Shown piece by piece: positions 11,334 to 22,501 of a stretch of 64,000 bases of DNA. Every line of letters starts with the position of its first letter. Positions within the stretch are counted from its first letter, which is position 1. The translations under genes were made by a program, and so were the position numbers. The stretch is from Medicago truncatula (Eukaryota; Streptophyta; Magnoliopsida; Fabales; Fabaceae): NCBI RefSeq assembly GCF_003473485.1, contig NC_053046.1, positions 9,000,001 through 9,064,000 of the forward strand. The letters are read 5' to 3'. The notes under the pieces were generated by a model. That model worked only from the letters and a program-made list of their open reading frames with translations. It made no database searches and was not told the DNA's origin.

Positions 11334-12719
11334 ATGTCTTCAACAAGAAAGATCACTCTCAAGAGTTCCGACGGTGAGACCTTCGAGGTCGATGAAGCGG
11401 TGGCTTTGGAATCTCAGACGATCAAGCATATGATCGAAGATGATTGCGCTGACAGTGGAATCCCTCTTCCCAACGTTACCAGCAAGATCTTGGCGAAGGT
11501 GATTGAGTATTGCAAGAAGCATGTTGACGCTGCTGCTGCTGAAGAGAAGCCTAACGAGGATGAGCTTAAGTCTTGGGATTCTGAGTTCGTGAAGGTTGAT
11601 CAGGCTACGCTTTTTGATCTTATCTTGGTGAGTTTTAGGGTTTTAATTCTTGTTTTATCGTTTATTTGATTTGGGTTTTGTTGAATCGTTTATTAGATTT
11701 TGTTTTGGAATGTTTGGGGTCCTAAATTAGGGTTTTCTGGTTTTGAAAAATCTCGATAGTTTATTGGTTTTCTCTATTTTTTTTTATATTTATGTGCAGC
11801 TGTTAACAAAAAAGGATTCGGGTTTTTTGTTTTGGCAATTGATTGAGCTATGGTTGATTCTGATTTTGCTCTTTCATACAAGAAAGATGTTAGCTTGCTG
11901 CAAATTGATCGTTGAATTTTTTTTTTCAATTTCAATTTGTTTTTTGTTTGGGTTGAATTTAATGGGTTTTCAATGGATGTTTGAATTGTGGTTGTTGTTA
12001 TTGATGCTGTTACAGTTGTGCCTCTATTGGGCTATATGCTATTGTTTTGATGTTGTGTTGAATTGTCTGCTTTTGTGGCTATCTTTTTGTTCTTGAGTTG
12101 TAGGATATTGTTATGGTTGATGCTGCTATTGTGAAATCCTTTGAGAATATATAATTTGCCCCAAACTTTAAGGTTTGAAAGGGGAATATTCAGAGATATT
12201 CTGTTCTCATTTGGCTTGTTATGTGAGAAACTACAATGGGTAGTCAAATCCTCTGGCTTTTTATGCATATATATGAATCAAAAAGGGTTGGTAACATATT
12301 AACACTGTATTCGTCGTGTTTGTTTGGATTACTTGCACAATACAATGCTATCGTCAGTGTTTGTATCACACAATTGCATATTGATAACCAAATGATGAAT
12401 ATGGATTGTCATTTTCTCACGACGGTCGTCTGAGTTAACTATGATGTAGTAATCCTATGTTTCTGATGGTTACACCCTTCAACTCATTGCCATTAAAAAT
12501 AACAAATTTGCTTTGAATCCTGATATCATATTTTTTCCTTTGTAGGCTGCTAATTATTTGAATATCAAGAACCTGCTGGATCTTACATGCCAGACTGTGG
12601 CAGACATGATCAAGGGGAAGACACCTGAGGAGATTCGCAAGACCTTTAACATTAAGAATGATTTCTCACCAGAGGAAGAGGAGGAAGTTCGTAGGGAAAA
12701 CCAATGGGCATTTGAATGA
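11334..12719 (+). CDS. SKP1: SKP1-like protein, copy 2 (two exons)
   Basis: Second SCF adaptor gene. Exon 1 is 11334-11627 and exon 2 is 12546-12719; the 918-bp intron sits at the same codon as in copy 1 (after DLIL, donor TTG|GTGAGT, acceptor TTTGTAG|GCT). The product is 155 residues with the same POZ-like N-terminal domain, acidic Ala/Glu linker ([20 protein letters not shown]) and C-terminal Skp1 domain ending ENQWAFE. Exon sequence is much more alike than intron or flank between the copies, so the duplication is not very recent, and selection or gene conversion keeps the proteins the same. Frames at 11743-12268 lie in the intron and are not genes. Confidence 0.97.
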
Positions 12720-15080
12720 TTATATGTTTTAACTTGTTAGCATCTAAGTCAAGGATCTACCATGTGGTTTTATGTTATGCCTTTTTTAAATCATCAAAGA
12801 ACTCCAATGTTTATCTTTTGGTTTATTTCTGTGGAGTCCGGTCATGAATCTTCATTATCTTTCTAAGATTTTAGTACATCTTGAATTGTAAGTAACAGTT
12901 GATTATGATTGGCTGATGCGTTTAGTATGGTACAAGGCTTTTTGATTTAAATAATTTTCGCAATATTTTTCTTTATTTTCATGTTCCACTTATTCAAAAA
13001 CTAACTTTTTTTTTATTGTTTTGAAGTTAAGGATAAAATTCTCCAGTAATTAGCTCAGTTTTTAATCTACTAAATTTTTTCATAAATTCTAGTAATTGTT
13101 TTGAAGTTTAAGGTTAAAATTCTCGCAATGCCCAGTTTGTATTACACAATTGTTTTTAAAATATCAGACAAAATACGCACGACTTTGGCTAACATACACA
13201 AGTATATTAGTCATGTACTGTTTACATGTTTTTTTTTTTTTTTTTTTTTTTTATCATTTGTAAGTTTCATCACATCTCATTTGATTCAATGGTGAGACTT
13301 ATTTATGCATGCAATGTTGAAAACAAGTTAATTTAAAACGCATCTTTTTTCCTAAAAAAAGTCACGTCCCTAACTTTCGCAAAGCAAAACTTTCTTTAGC
13401 ATGGTTTTTATTATTCGCTCATGGTAATCACTAGGCTAAATTTACTTAACCTTTAATTAACATGGGTCAAGGTTGTTAGTTTTAAATAGGTGGAATTGAT
13501 AGTTGAATTATTTTTTCTACCATTACCAATATGTGGTGCAAAAACTCGGAAGGCAGACTAAACGAATAAAATAAAACAATTAGAAATCAAAAAATGGTCG
13601 TGATTATTTGTCACTCTTATTTTTTTTAAGAAGCTTGAATATTTGTCACTTAAGTTAAGAGACTGACAAAATGGTTTGGTGGAAGTCAGAAAGAGACAGA
13701 CATCTCTTGCATAAAACGACATGGCTTCTTTAAGAACACACCATCTCAGGCAGTCAAGAAGAATTATCTTCTAAAACATGAACCTTCGTCTATTGTTTGT
13801 TTGTTTGTCACTTTATTTCACTCCCACCAAAAATCTACTCCACCTCATGATCTCACTATTATGAATACTTATTGTAGTAAAAAAAATTAGGCATGACAAT
13901 ATCTCAAAATAATCGTCAACAAATAAACATAAGCTTCAATTAAATGTAAATGGGAATAAACTAACAAAGATTAAATAAACTTAATCGGTGTTCAGACTGT
14001 TGTATAACTTTGCCACCGACAAAACTATCAACATCCTCCGACAACTCAAAAAACCTACACTACACTAAATTGTTATATAACTTGAAGTGTGACGAAGTCG
14101 TATTCTTAAAGAATAGCCGCCTTATAAGCCCAATCCCTTCAAGATTCAACGATCTTCCCGAGTATGAATGAATATACTCGAGGTTATAGAACAACTTGAA
14201 TTTATCCAGAAAGAAAAATTAGAAGAGTAAATGGTTTTATTGTTTGCTGAGCGTGTATCCTTTTTCTCCACTGGAAGTGTGTTATTTACATCATATTTAT
14301 CGGCTAATCAACAAATAAAGGATCAACGGTTTATTTGTTGATTAGCCATTGTATTGTATTGTTGTAATACAATGGCTAATCAACAAATAAAATACACCGA
14401 ATAATGTGTTTCATTTTTTTTCAAGTATGCTCACTCATACAGTACAGTGTCACCTGATAATTCAGCTCAATATATCACTCTTAAAGGATCAACGGTTTAT
14501 TATAGGATCAACAGATTCATCAACGGTTTTTACACAACAAAATAACAATAACACAGAATACATTGATTGAACGACCAACCTGAGTGGATATTCAGTAAAG
14601 TTATTCAAAGAGTTTCAACACAAAGTCCCAATAAAGGATCAAGAACAGTGAACATGAAAACATCACGCACATTAACTTGCTTATTTCTAACATAATGGTG
14701 CCATCCTGCTCCTAAAACACTTGATTATTTAGCAATATTGTAACTAATTTCAGCACTGCTAAGTTTTTTTGTTTTGTTTTGGAAAAGCTGAAAGGAAATT
14801 ATATTAAAGCAAATATGGCACCAAGGGAGCCTACATTATTAGTTCAATAGTCCAAGATGGACTAACAGAACTCCTGATACAAAAGTACCTGAAGCCAATA
14901 CAACAAAAGGAGCTAGACTTTGCTAAAGATTCTAAAACATACAACCGGAATGATACCGAAATCGAAACAAAAACGCAAGGATCCAGCAATTGAAGAGGAA
15001 AAGAGCCAAAAATCACTGAAAAAACCTGCGCTATTTACGACTGACTCAGATAAATCTAACAGCTGCTGAAGATCACTCAA
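12720..15080. other. Intergenic, no gene seen
   Basis: Contains a run of 22-24 T near 13230-13252, a short direct repeat (ATTGTTTTGAAGTT..AAGG) at about 13016 and 13095, and the alternating palindromes at 14302-14391 (listed separately). The short frame at 14831-15016 is not supported. Confidence 0.6.
14302..14391. repeat. Alternating 18-bp inverted/direct repeats
   Basis: GGCTAATCAACAAATAAA occurs at 14302-14319 and 14374-14391, and its reverse complement at 14330-14347. The inner pair encloses a further hairpin (ATTGTATT..AATACAAT). AAAGGATCAACGGTTTAT recurs at 14316 and near 14484. It could form a stable cruciform; no function can be read from it. Confidence 0.8.
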
Positions 15081-15089
15081 TCTTGCCGC

Positions 15090-15290
15090 CTAAACCCTTC
15101 TGTTTCTTGCCTTCACCATCTCAATCTCATCAAATAAGTGTGTGCCAGAAAGTGCACAAACTCTGTCTAACTTATCCTTCAACCTAGCAATTTTCAATTT
15201 GAAGACGGTGTTGCTCTAGTGAAATCTCACTAATAATAGTTGGATTGTCACAATTTGAACATGTAGGATTCCTATTGCATCCATCATAAA
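15090..15290 (-). pseudogene. HD-ZIP class IV fragment (zipper-loop-zipper)
   Basis: The minus strand reads NRNPTCSNCDNPTIISEISL, then EQHRLQIEN, then in a shifted frame ARLKDKLDRVCALSG. This is the loop and second zipper of class IV homeodomain-leucine zipper factors (GL2/PDF2/ANL2 type: 'CxxCGGP...[29 protein letters not shown]'), including the CxxC pair of the loop. One extra base after IEN near 15189 breaks the frame and a stop follows at 15090. Neither homeodomain nor START domain was recognised nearby, so it is a small dead exon fragment. Confidence 0.72.
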
Positions 15291-16693
15291 GATATATACT
15301 CTAAGCTTAGGAATCTAGTAAAAGTGTACAACCAGAAAGATAAAACCATGTAAAAATGACATCAACTTTCATTTGTGTTATCTTTTTAATGGTAGAAGAA
15401 TCTCACTACAACTTCTGCAATTTGACACTTGTTATACGAATCTCCAACAATCTCTCTTTAACTCAGAAGGCATGCTTTATTTTCCATGATCCTTGCCAAA
15501 AATATCTGAAACATATTAAAAAAAACTGTTTGAATCTGAAAAAATAGTAGGATGAAATTAAAGTAAAGGTGACAATGGTCTAAAGTTTAGAAAAATTGTG
15601 AGGAAAGATAAGCTACTATTTGGAAAATAAGGATCCAGTCCTTGCCTTGGTGATAAACCATTTCATTCCCAAAAGAAAATAAATAACAACTCCGAACATA
15701 AACATGTCAATAGTTAGGGGCACCAATATTAACAATACCTCTAAAGCTAAATTTTACTTCCAAAAGGTCTATTTGATGAAAGCAAAATGCATCAGAGATT
15801 GCATATATAAAGCATAATGCATGCTTCTATACCTCAAAATAATGTGGGAACAACTACAAATATAGCAAAGCCATGCACAAACCCAATAGTTCCTCTAGTC
15901 ATAGCAGAAGCATTAAAAACTAAGAAGACAAACCGCAACTAAATATAAAGAAGGTATTGTTGGAGAAGAAAGGGGAAAAGGGAAGAAGAGAACAGAAACC
16001 CTTAAATCAAACTGACCGAAAAACTCCACCGGTGTTTTCCCGTCTCTTGTTCCTTTGTCGGATTGTACTCTTTTCTAGCGTCCTCTTGCTCTTGTCGACT
16101 CTCTTTTTTCGCGTCCTTCGTCAAATGAGTTTTCCGTCTTCAACAAAGAAAACAATGCAATTGAATTAGACAGCAACAAACAATTTTTTTTAAAAAGGCA
16201 TGCTAGTAACAATAAAAAATAACTCAGTCTATATAGACTAAACTAATAAAATAATTGAGATTTCAACACTGAATGGATGGCTGAGTAAGATGAATAAAAA
16301 CAATATAGATAAGCATGTGATTTATACTTGAAGAAGGACAAATATGAGAGGTGGATCATTTAAAACAGAATAGGGTATTGAACTTGGATATATCATTTAA
16401 AAATTTATCAATCTTTGTATGCAGGATATGGGTTGGGTCTATGGCAAAAACAAATAATCAAATTTATTGAAATATTCATGAATCAAAAAAAGAGCAACAT
16501 CAAACCTGGTGGTGATGCTAATGTTGATGAGAATTCATAGCAGCATTTTATCAAACACATCGTGTGCACCCTACGAATTCACCAAAATCAAAACAAAAAG
16601 ACCATAAATTCAAAAACAGATTTCAAACAAACAAAAATAGATTTGAACCAAAACATGAGCAAGGAAACTGCAATAACTTAATTATCAATTTAC
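15291..16693. other. Intergenic, no gene seen
   Basis: Open frames at 15356-15547 and 15957-16169 resemble no known protein. The second has a CT-rich leader-like stretch (16040-16120) but no continuation. Confidence 0.55.
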
Positions 16694-16841
16694 CTTCTCA
16701 TCGATGAGCACCATCTCGAGAATTTGTCTGATCAGGATTCAAAAAGGTTGGAACCTCCCAAATTCTTACAATGTGTAGCTTAATCCTCCACGCATCTTTC
16801 CCAGGAACGATCTCAGACAAACAATCAAAGGACTTTTTCAT
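16694..16841 (-). pseudogene. RPA70-like (DUF223) first-exon fragment
   Basis: From an ATG at 16841 the minus strand encodes MKKSFDCLSEIVPGKDAWRI, then KLHIVRIWEVPTFLNPDQTN. This is the start of the plant replication-protein-A 70 kDa-like / DUF223 family (OB fold, usual pattern 'SFD...I.PGK..WRI.VR.VRLW.VP.F..P...NSIEMVLIDEKG'). After TNS two bases are missing, then EMVLIDEK continues in the next frame up to a donor-like AAG|GTAAATTG near 16694. No later exon was found. A TATA box (GCTATAAATAGG) lies near 16897-16908. Such genes are numerous in legumes and some travel with Helitrons; this piece is dead. Confidence 0.7.
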
Positions 16842-17534
16842 TCTCACTTCAAGATACTATTGTGAAGATATTGAAGTAAATTGAAGTAGTCAAACACCTA
16901 TTTATAGCAATTTCAACCAGAGGAAAACAATGGCAATTCGGATAAAGACAGAGCTGCTGACACAAAGGCAACTTATTCAACGTTTCCTGACAGCACTGGC
17001 ACAAAATCTACCAAATTTCAAACTTCTGACTACAAAATCAAGATTGGGCCGCACTTCATTTTTCAATGGAGATTTTGGGCAAAATTCAAACTAGCTCGAT
17101 ACCTTGTGGCAGTGCCCACAGAATTAGATCAAAAACAAACAAAATCTAACACATTAACAACTAAAAATATACCAGAAAATTAGAGAAAAAACGCCATGCA
17201 CCAGAATCGGAGCCGCACAGTGGAATTTCAATCAAATGCTTTGTAAGAAGTATAGATACATAAAAGAATAGAAAGCAAATTTAGAACCACTGATGCTAAA
17301 TTTCATTCACACTAAAAAGCTTCATTATAAATTAAACACCTCAAAACAAAATTGGGATATTCTGTTAGTATCCGTATCGATGCCCCATGAGAAGAAACTT
17401 GCAGCTACCTATATAAACTAAGATCCTCCAAGGTTGTTCAGTGGTTGTTTTGACCAGTAAAAATCAAGGAAACTTATTAAAAAAAAATGTGACTCAAATA
17501 CTAAGGCTACTTGTCTAAGGGTTATCTTTATCTA
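16842..17534. other. 3' flank of the PPR gene, no gene seen
   Basis: No coding match. The part next to 17534 is probably 3' UTR of the PPR gene. Confidence 0.5.
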
Positions 17535-19310
17535 TCATCCTGGTTTTTGCAACTCTCTCTGGTCCACCGATGATTGTCCAGAATCAGCACAAGGCAACCC
17601 AAATCTATGAGATAGTTCATTCATCATTATGTTTACAGCTTCAATTCCTTCACGCCAATTGTTTGACACTTTGAAATTGTGAACAATATTTTTCAAGTCC
17701 ACAAGATTGCTTCCGGGTATTATGTCTAACTTTCTTTCCTTCATCAGTTTTTGCACTCTTGAAACATTCTCCCATTGAGCAGCCACTGCATAAATGATAA
17801 GCAGAAACTGGTAATAGGCTAGGTTATTAGGATCCGTGTCAATAAGAAGTTTGGCAATCTGTTCCCCTAAGTAAACGTCTCTCTTGAAACGACACAAACC
17901 GAGCAAACTTGCCCATAACAATGACTCATGTGAGATATACCCATCAAATTTAGCCATGTTCTTCAGGCATTCTTCTGCCTCGTCAATAAGCCCCACATTT
18001 GCAAGAAGATTTGCCATGCACCAAAAATGAGCGAAATTCGGCTTCAGCCCAAACACATCAATCATTTGCTTAAAGTAAGACCTGCCTTCACTCAACAGTT
18101 CCGCCCGAGCACACGCACAAAGAATGCCAATAAATGTTATTTCATCAGGGAGTAACCTCACCAAACCCCTATCTGCACTTGAACTTTCATCAACCTCAAC
18201 TTCACCTTTCACTCTCTCCATCCCAACCATTAAATCAAACAAGCTCAGTCCATCCTCAGGATTCCCATGGATGCAATGCCCCAAAATCATTGCATTCCAC
18301 GAAACCAAATTCCTACTACTCATCCTCTCAAAAACTTTACTAGCCGCCTCAACTCTCCCGCATTTACAATACATATCTATCAAAGCAGTGTCAAGAATCA
18401 AACTTGACCTCATAAACAACCTAATCATACTCCCATGAACCGATTTTCCTTCTTTAAGTCTACCCGACCGACCACAAGCCGTAACTGCACAAACCATTGT
18501 CCTAGCATTCTCTCTAATTCTCAGCCTGCCCATTTCTCTAAACAACTTCAACGCATAACCAGGATTCCTACCCTTCGAATACCCACTAATCAAACAATTC
18601 CAAGTAACCAAATTCCTCTCAGGCATTACATCAAACAACTTGTGTGCAGCACTCAAGTCACCAACTTTAACATACCCATCAATCATTGAGTTCCACGAAA
18701 CCAAATCCCGGCTCACCATTCCATCAAACATCACCCTAGCAACCTCCACATACCCACAAGAACCATACATATGAGCCAATGAATTCTCCACCGGCAAAAC
18801 AAAATCAACCCCATTTTTCACAGCCTGCCCATGACACATTTTACCATTATCAACACAACTCATTTTAGAACAAGCACTAATAAGCGAAACAAACGTATAG
18901 CTATTCGCAAAGAAGCCAATCTTCAAAGAGCTAAAGTAAAAAACAATAGCTTTATGAGGAACATAGCTGTTGCAGTAAGAGTTTATAACAGTGTTGACAC
19001 AGAAAGTATCTAAAGGGTTATTGAAATGGTGAAAAATAAGAAAAGTGAAATCAACTGTGCAAAGATTAGAAGCGCGGCTTAAAAGGGTGCGTGATAAAAA
19101 GGGGTTGCGGTAAAAGCTTGAAGTGATGAGCAGGGATTGGATTTGAAGAAGGTGGTGAGTGGTTTGGCAATGAGAAGGTTGAAGTAGTGATTGAAAATGA
19201 AGATGAGTTAGGAATTGTGAAGATGGTGAAGATGAAGAGGAAGAAGTGATGGGGCGTGAGAAGAAGGGGTTACGGAAGGGAAAAAAGTTGCGAGAGTAGA
19301 TTCTGGCCAT
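17535..19310 (-). CDS. PPR protein, PLS class, organelle-targeted
   Basis: A single-exon gene of 591 residues, as is usual for plant pentatricopeptide-repeat (PPR) proteins, which bind organellar RNA for editing, splicing or stability. The N-terminus (about 1-60) is rich in Ser, Arg, Phe and poor in acidic residues, typical of a mitochondrial or plastid transit peptide. PPR motifs run from about residue 100 to 520, including VSWNSMIDGYVKVGDLSAAH, LVTWNCLISGYSKGRNPGYA, DTALIDMYCKCGRVEAASKV and LVSWNAMILGHCIHGNPEDG. The P/L/S spacing and a degenerate E-like tail (DPNNLAYYQFLLIIYAVAAQ, then WENVSRVQKLMKE) are visible; no DYW domain follows, and the protein ends QRELQKPG. The frame is intact. Frames on the opposite strand at 18124-19013 are shadows. 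Confidence 0.95.
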   Translation of the reverse strand: MARIYSRNFFPFRNPFFSRPITSSSSSSPSSQFLTHLHFQSLLQPSHCQTTHHLLQIQSLLITSSFYRNPFLSRTLLSRASNLCTVDFTFLIFHHFNNPLDTFCVNTVINSYCNSYVPHKAIVFYFSSLKIGFFANSYTFVSLISACSKMSCVDNGKMCHGQAVKNGVDFVLPVENSLAHMYGSCGYVEVARVMFDGMVSRDLVSWNSMIDGYVKVGDLSAAHKLFDVMPERNLVTWNCLISGYSKGRNPGYALKLFREMGRLRIRENARTMVCAVTACGRSGRLKEGKSVHGSMIRLFMRSSLILDTALIDMYCKCGRVEAASKVFERMSSRNLVSWNAMILGHCIHGNPEDGLSLFDLMVGMERVKGEVEVDESSSADRGLVRLLPDEITFIGILCACARAELLSEGRSYFKQMIDVFGLKPNFAHFWCMANLLANVGLIDEAEECLKNMAKFDGYISHESLLWASLLGLCRFKRDVYLGEQIAKLLIDTDPNNLAYYQFLLIIYAVAAQWENVSRVQKLMKERKLDIIPGSNLVDLKNIVHNFKVSNNWREGIEAVNIMMNELSHRFGLPCADSGQSSVDQRELQKPG

Positions 19311-22225
19311 TCATTTGGATGTTGAGCTTTACTGGGTTTTGAGATTGAAAGATGATGAATCGCCATGAATGAACATGTTCATGCTCGGAATGATGATGCG
19401 CGGCGCAACCATTACGGTGAATTCTTTCAAAACCAAATTTAGCTCGTTTTTAACCGTTTGGGTTTAATCCTGCTATTGCTAGGACTAGGAGGGAGCACAA
19501 TCCACTTAAACTCTTTTTGATTAGGAAAAAATAAAAATAGTGGATGATTAAACCAAAAAACTAGAATACAATTAAAAGGGATAGTTCATAAACTGCCTGA
19601 TTGAATTTACGGTGTTAATGTATGAGGAAATCACTAAAAATGGTCTATGTTTTTGTCAAATCGTTTTTTAGATTGGTCTCCGGCTCTATTAGTTGTTTTG
19701 TATTTCAAATCATTACCGTACCAAATAAAATCCAAAAGGTATTATAACATTAACCATTAAATAATATCCAAAAGACATTGAACCATTAACGTTCGAAATA
19801 TAAAACAACAACTAATAGAGTCAGGGATCAATCTCAGAAGCATTTGATAGAGGCATGGACCATTTTGAATCATTAATGGAGTCACAGACCAAATTGAGAA
19901 TTTGATACAAAGACAATAATCAATTTGATGGTTTACTCGTTAATGTTAACTAAAATTACAGAGCTAAGTAAAGGGATAGTCATAATCTATGATATAATGA
20001 TGACAAATAAGCTACTTAATTGAATTTATAGGGTTAAGTAAAATTAGTGGTTGAGCTAAAATATGTAACAAATCACACCAAATAAAATTCGTTGCGAGAA
20101 ATCTAAAACACCTCATTTCTCTATATTTAAAATATGTGAGTCCCAGTCACTAGACTACTTAACCAAACAAAAATCGTAATAATAAGAAGAAAACATGCGT
20201 ATGTTTGAAGAAGGATGGAAGTATTGCAATACGAGAAATTATAAGAAGATTGTTTTCTTTCCTTGCATTTAAAATAAAATTATTTTAATTTAATTATAAT
20301 AACAAACTATAAAGGATAAATATGGGTTTTTAGTAAAAATGATAAGGATAAAAATGAAACAAAGATGATAAGTTGTAAATTCAAATACTGTTTGAAATAG
20401 CGATTGAAAAAATAGGCTATAATCTTCTAAAATAAACTATAAGTTCGTATTAAAAAAGACTCTTATCAAATAAAATTTTTATTTTTCAGACCAACTTATA
20501 AAACTTATAAACTATATGCTATAAGTTAGGAAACCAGGTTTTTTTATGATAGGCCACATAAAATTTTCCCATAACAATAGCAGACCCCTTTAAAAAGTCA
20601 AATTACGTTTTCTTCTTCTTCTTTCGTTTCTTCTATTACAAATGTTTTTTTTTTAATTATTTATTATTCTACTAAATTTGTTAACTTCTACAAGTAGTGA
20701 AATCAAATTTTCTTCTATTATTCTTTTTTTTGAAAGAAAGAAAATTTTCTTCTATTATAAAATTATCAAAATAATGATATTGTATACTTCTTTGACGCAT
20801 TAGTGAATAGCTTAATCTATTTATAAGATTTATCCTACTTTCTAGAGTGCCCTGGTATGAGTTTCTTCTGTATAACCATCCATTATATACTACAAGTATT
20901 ACAGCATAGGTACATTTATTTATATTGCCTACTTATATCTCTTCTTGGTCCTTGACAAAAAATGAATAGCAATGGACCATGTAATCATGCAATCTCCCTA
21001 GTTTTACAAAGAATATGAGTAGCCATAACAAACAAAAAACTAACACATCTCTCCCACACACAAAACCAAAACCAATTGTTCAAAATTTAAACACGGGTAG
21101 CAGAGGAAAACAATTCACAATCAAATACTTCTAATAGATACACACACAGCCTTACTCCAGAGTCAAACCAAAGGAACTATTAGAAAAATTATCTGATTTT
21201 GAAGATCTTAAACAGAACAAATAAGTGCATATTCCAATTCAATTGCCACACTTTTTCACCATAGATCCCAACTAAGGACCAGAACTGAAAATATAGATGG
21301 ATGGACAGAGTCATCATAACACCAAACCAGTTCAAAACTCTACCAGATTCTATAAGATAAAAAAAAGAGAATTATAACTGACATATTGTAAGCATCACTG
21401 ATCATCTATTGAAAATTTTGACAGGACTCTACAACCAAAGCTTAAACAAGCTGAAGCTGCTCAACTTACTTAGTCTCTCTTGTTTAAGTTTCACAGCAAA
21501 CATACAGAAAAAATATTTTTAGAAAATGTCAAAATGTGATTGATTCAATGAGTAGAAAGACGGCTCAAATTAACTTGTTTTACAGTACAATATCTGCTCA
21601 GGTTAATCCAGAGCACCCGGACTCCATCCAGTCCTATCTAGTCAAATGGATGATAATTGACGTCCCTATTTGTCCCAAGTTCTAACATACATCAGCGGTT
21701 TTCTCTTTTCACTTTTCATACCTCCCAGTTTAAAGACTAAACTAGAACCATAAAACTAATTATGGTTTATGGACAATGAGATATTATAACCTGAGTTGTT
21801 TATGTACTTGGTCGGGATATTACCAATGTTGTCAGTTGTCTGGGGCATTTTGATTTACCACATGGTAAAGGGTTCAATATCAAGCCAAAAAATAAAATAA
21901 AAAATTCAATTGTTAAAAAGTTTAAATCTAACCAAAGCAAATGATGCTCCTCAAATTGATCGTTCATTGTATTTCACCCTTAGGGATTCAAAAACACTTT
22001 TCAACGAGCAGTTAAAGACTAAGAGAATCCAGGCAGATGGGATAAATGAAGAAAAACACAATTACGAGATTAGGAAACATAATAAAAAAAGACATTAGAT
22101 AACATACCAGTCTTATAAAACCATAGATAATGATTTAAAACATCTAGTTTATAGTTCACAAAAAAGACATCTTTTGCATCCTAAAGTGAGATCTGTATTT
22201 TTCCAAAAAAACCGTAATTTTAATT
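19311..22225. other. Intergenic, foldback at 19637-19874, otherwise no gene
   Basis: Upstream side of the PPR gene. Apart from the foldback listed separately, I see only AT-rich sequence, polyA/polyT tracts and unsupported short frames (21910-22098). Confidence 0.55.
19637..19874. mobile_element. Foldback MITE-like element
   Basis: Left arm AAAATGGTCTATG.., TTGGTCTCC and GCTCTATTAGTTGTTTTGTA; right arm is the diverged reverse complement, with AACAACTAATAGAGTCAGGG then GGACCATTTT. Arms are about 75 bp. No clear target-site duplication. Confidence 0.65.
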
Positions 22226-22371
22226 TAGCATGACCCTGCCTGTTGTATGTAAACAAATTCTTAGCAGCTGTGTTCTTCACAAAAAGCTTCACCACAAGAG
22301 CAGGAGGGTAATAGTCAAGTCGTCATTCAAGATCTTCATTTTCTTCACGCAATTTAAACTTTGCACACCTA
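22226..22371 (-). pseudogene. Duplicated terminal exon of the F-box gene
   Basis: Minus-strand sequence starts with the same acceptor context and words as the real last exon at 22502-22631: TATAG|GTGTGCAAAGTTT then AAATTG and a GTGAAGAAA stretch. Here it reads RCAKFKLREENEDLE and then a stop. The spacing of the two copies is about 260 bp. It would be an alternative or dead 3' exon. Confidence 0.6.
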
Positions 22372-22501
22372 TACAAAACAACACCAATATTACATATGTA
22401 CCATGGCTCAAACTACATTAAGCAGGAGGTATGAATACCAATCAAAGCAAAAACATACATATTCTTCTTAACAGGTATGCATGTCACCGAATTCTTCACC
22501 A

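Noticed and set aside
11743-12433. Frames of 65-117 codons on both strands
   Set aside because: They lie in the intron of SKP1 copy 2; hydrophobic T-rich translation of a plant intron.
18124-19013. Plus-strand frames across the PPR gene
   Set aside because: Shadows of the intact minus-strand PPR coding sequence.
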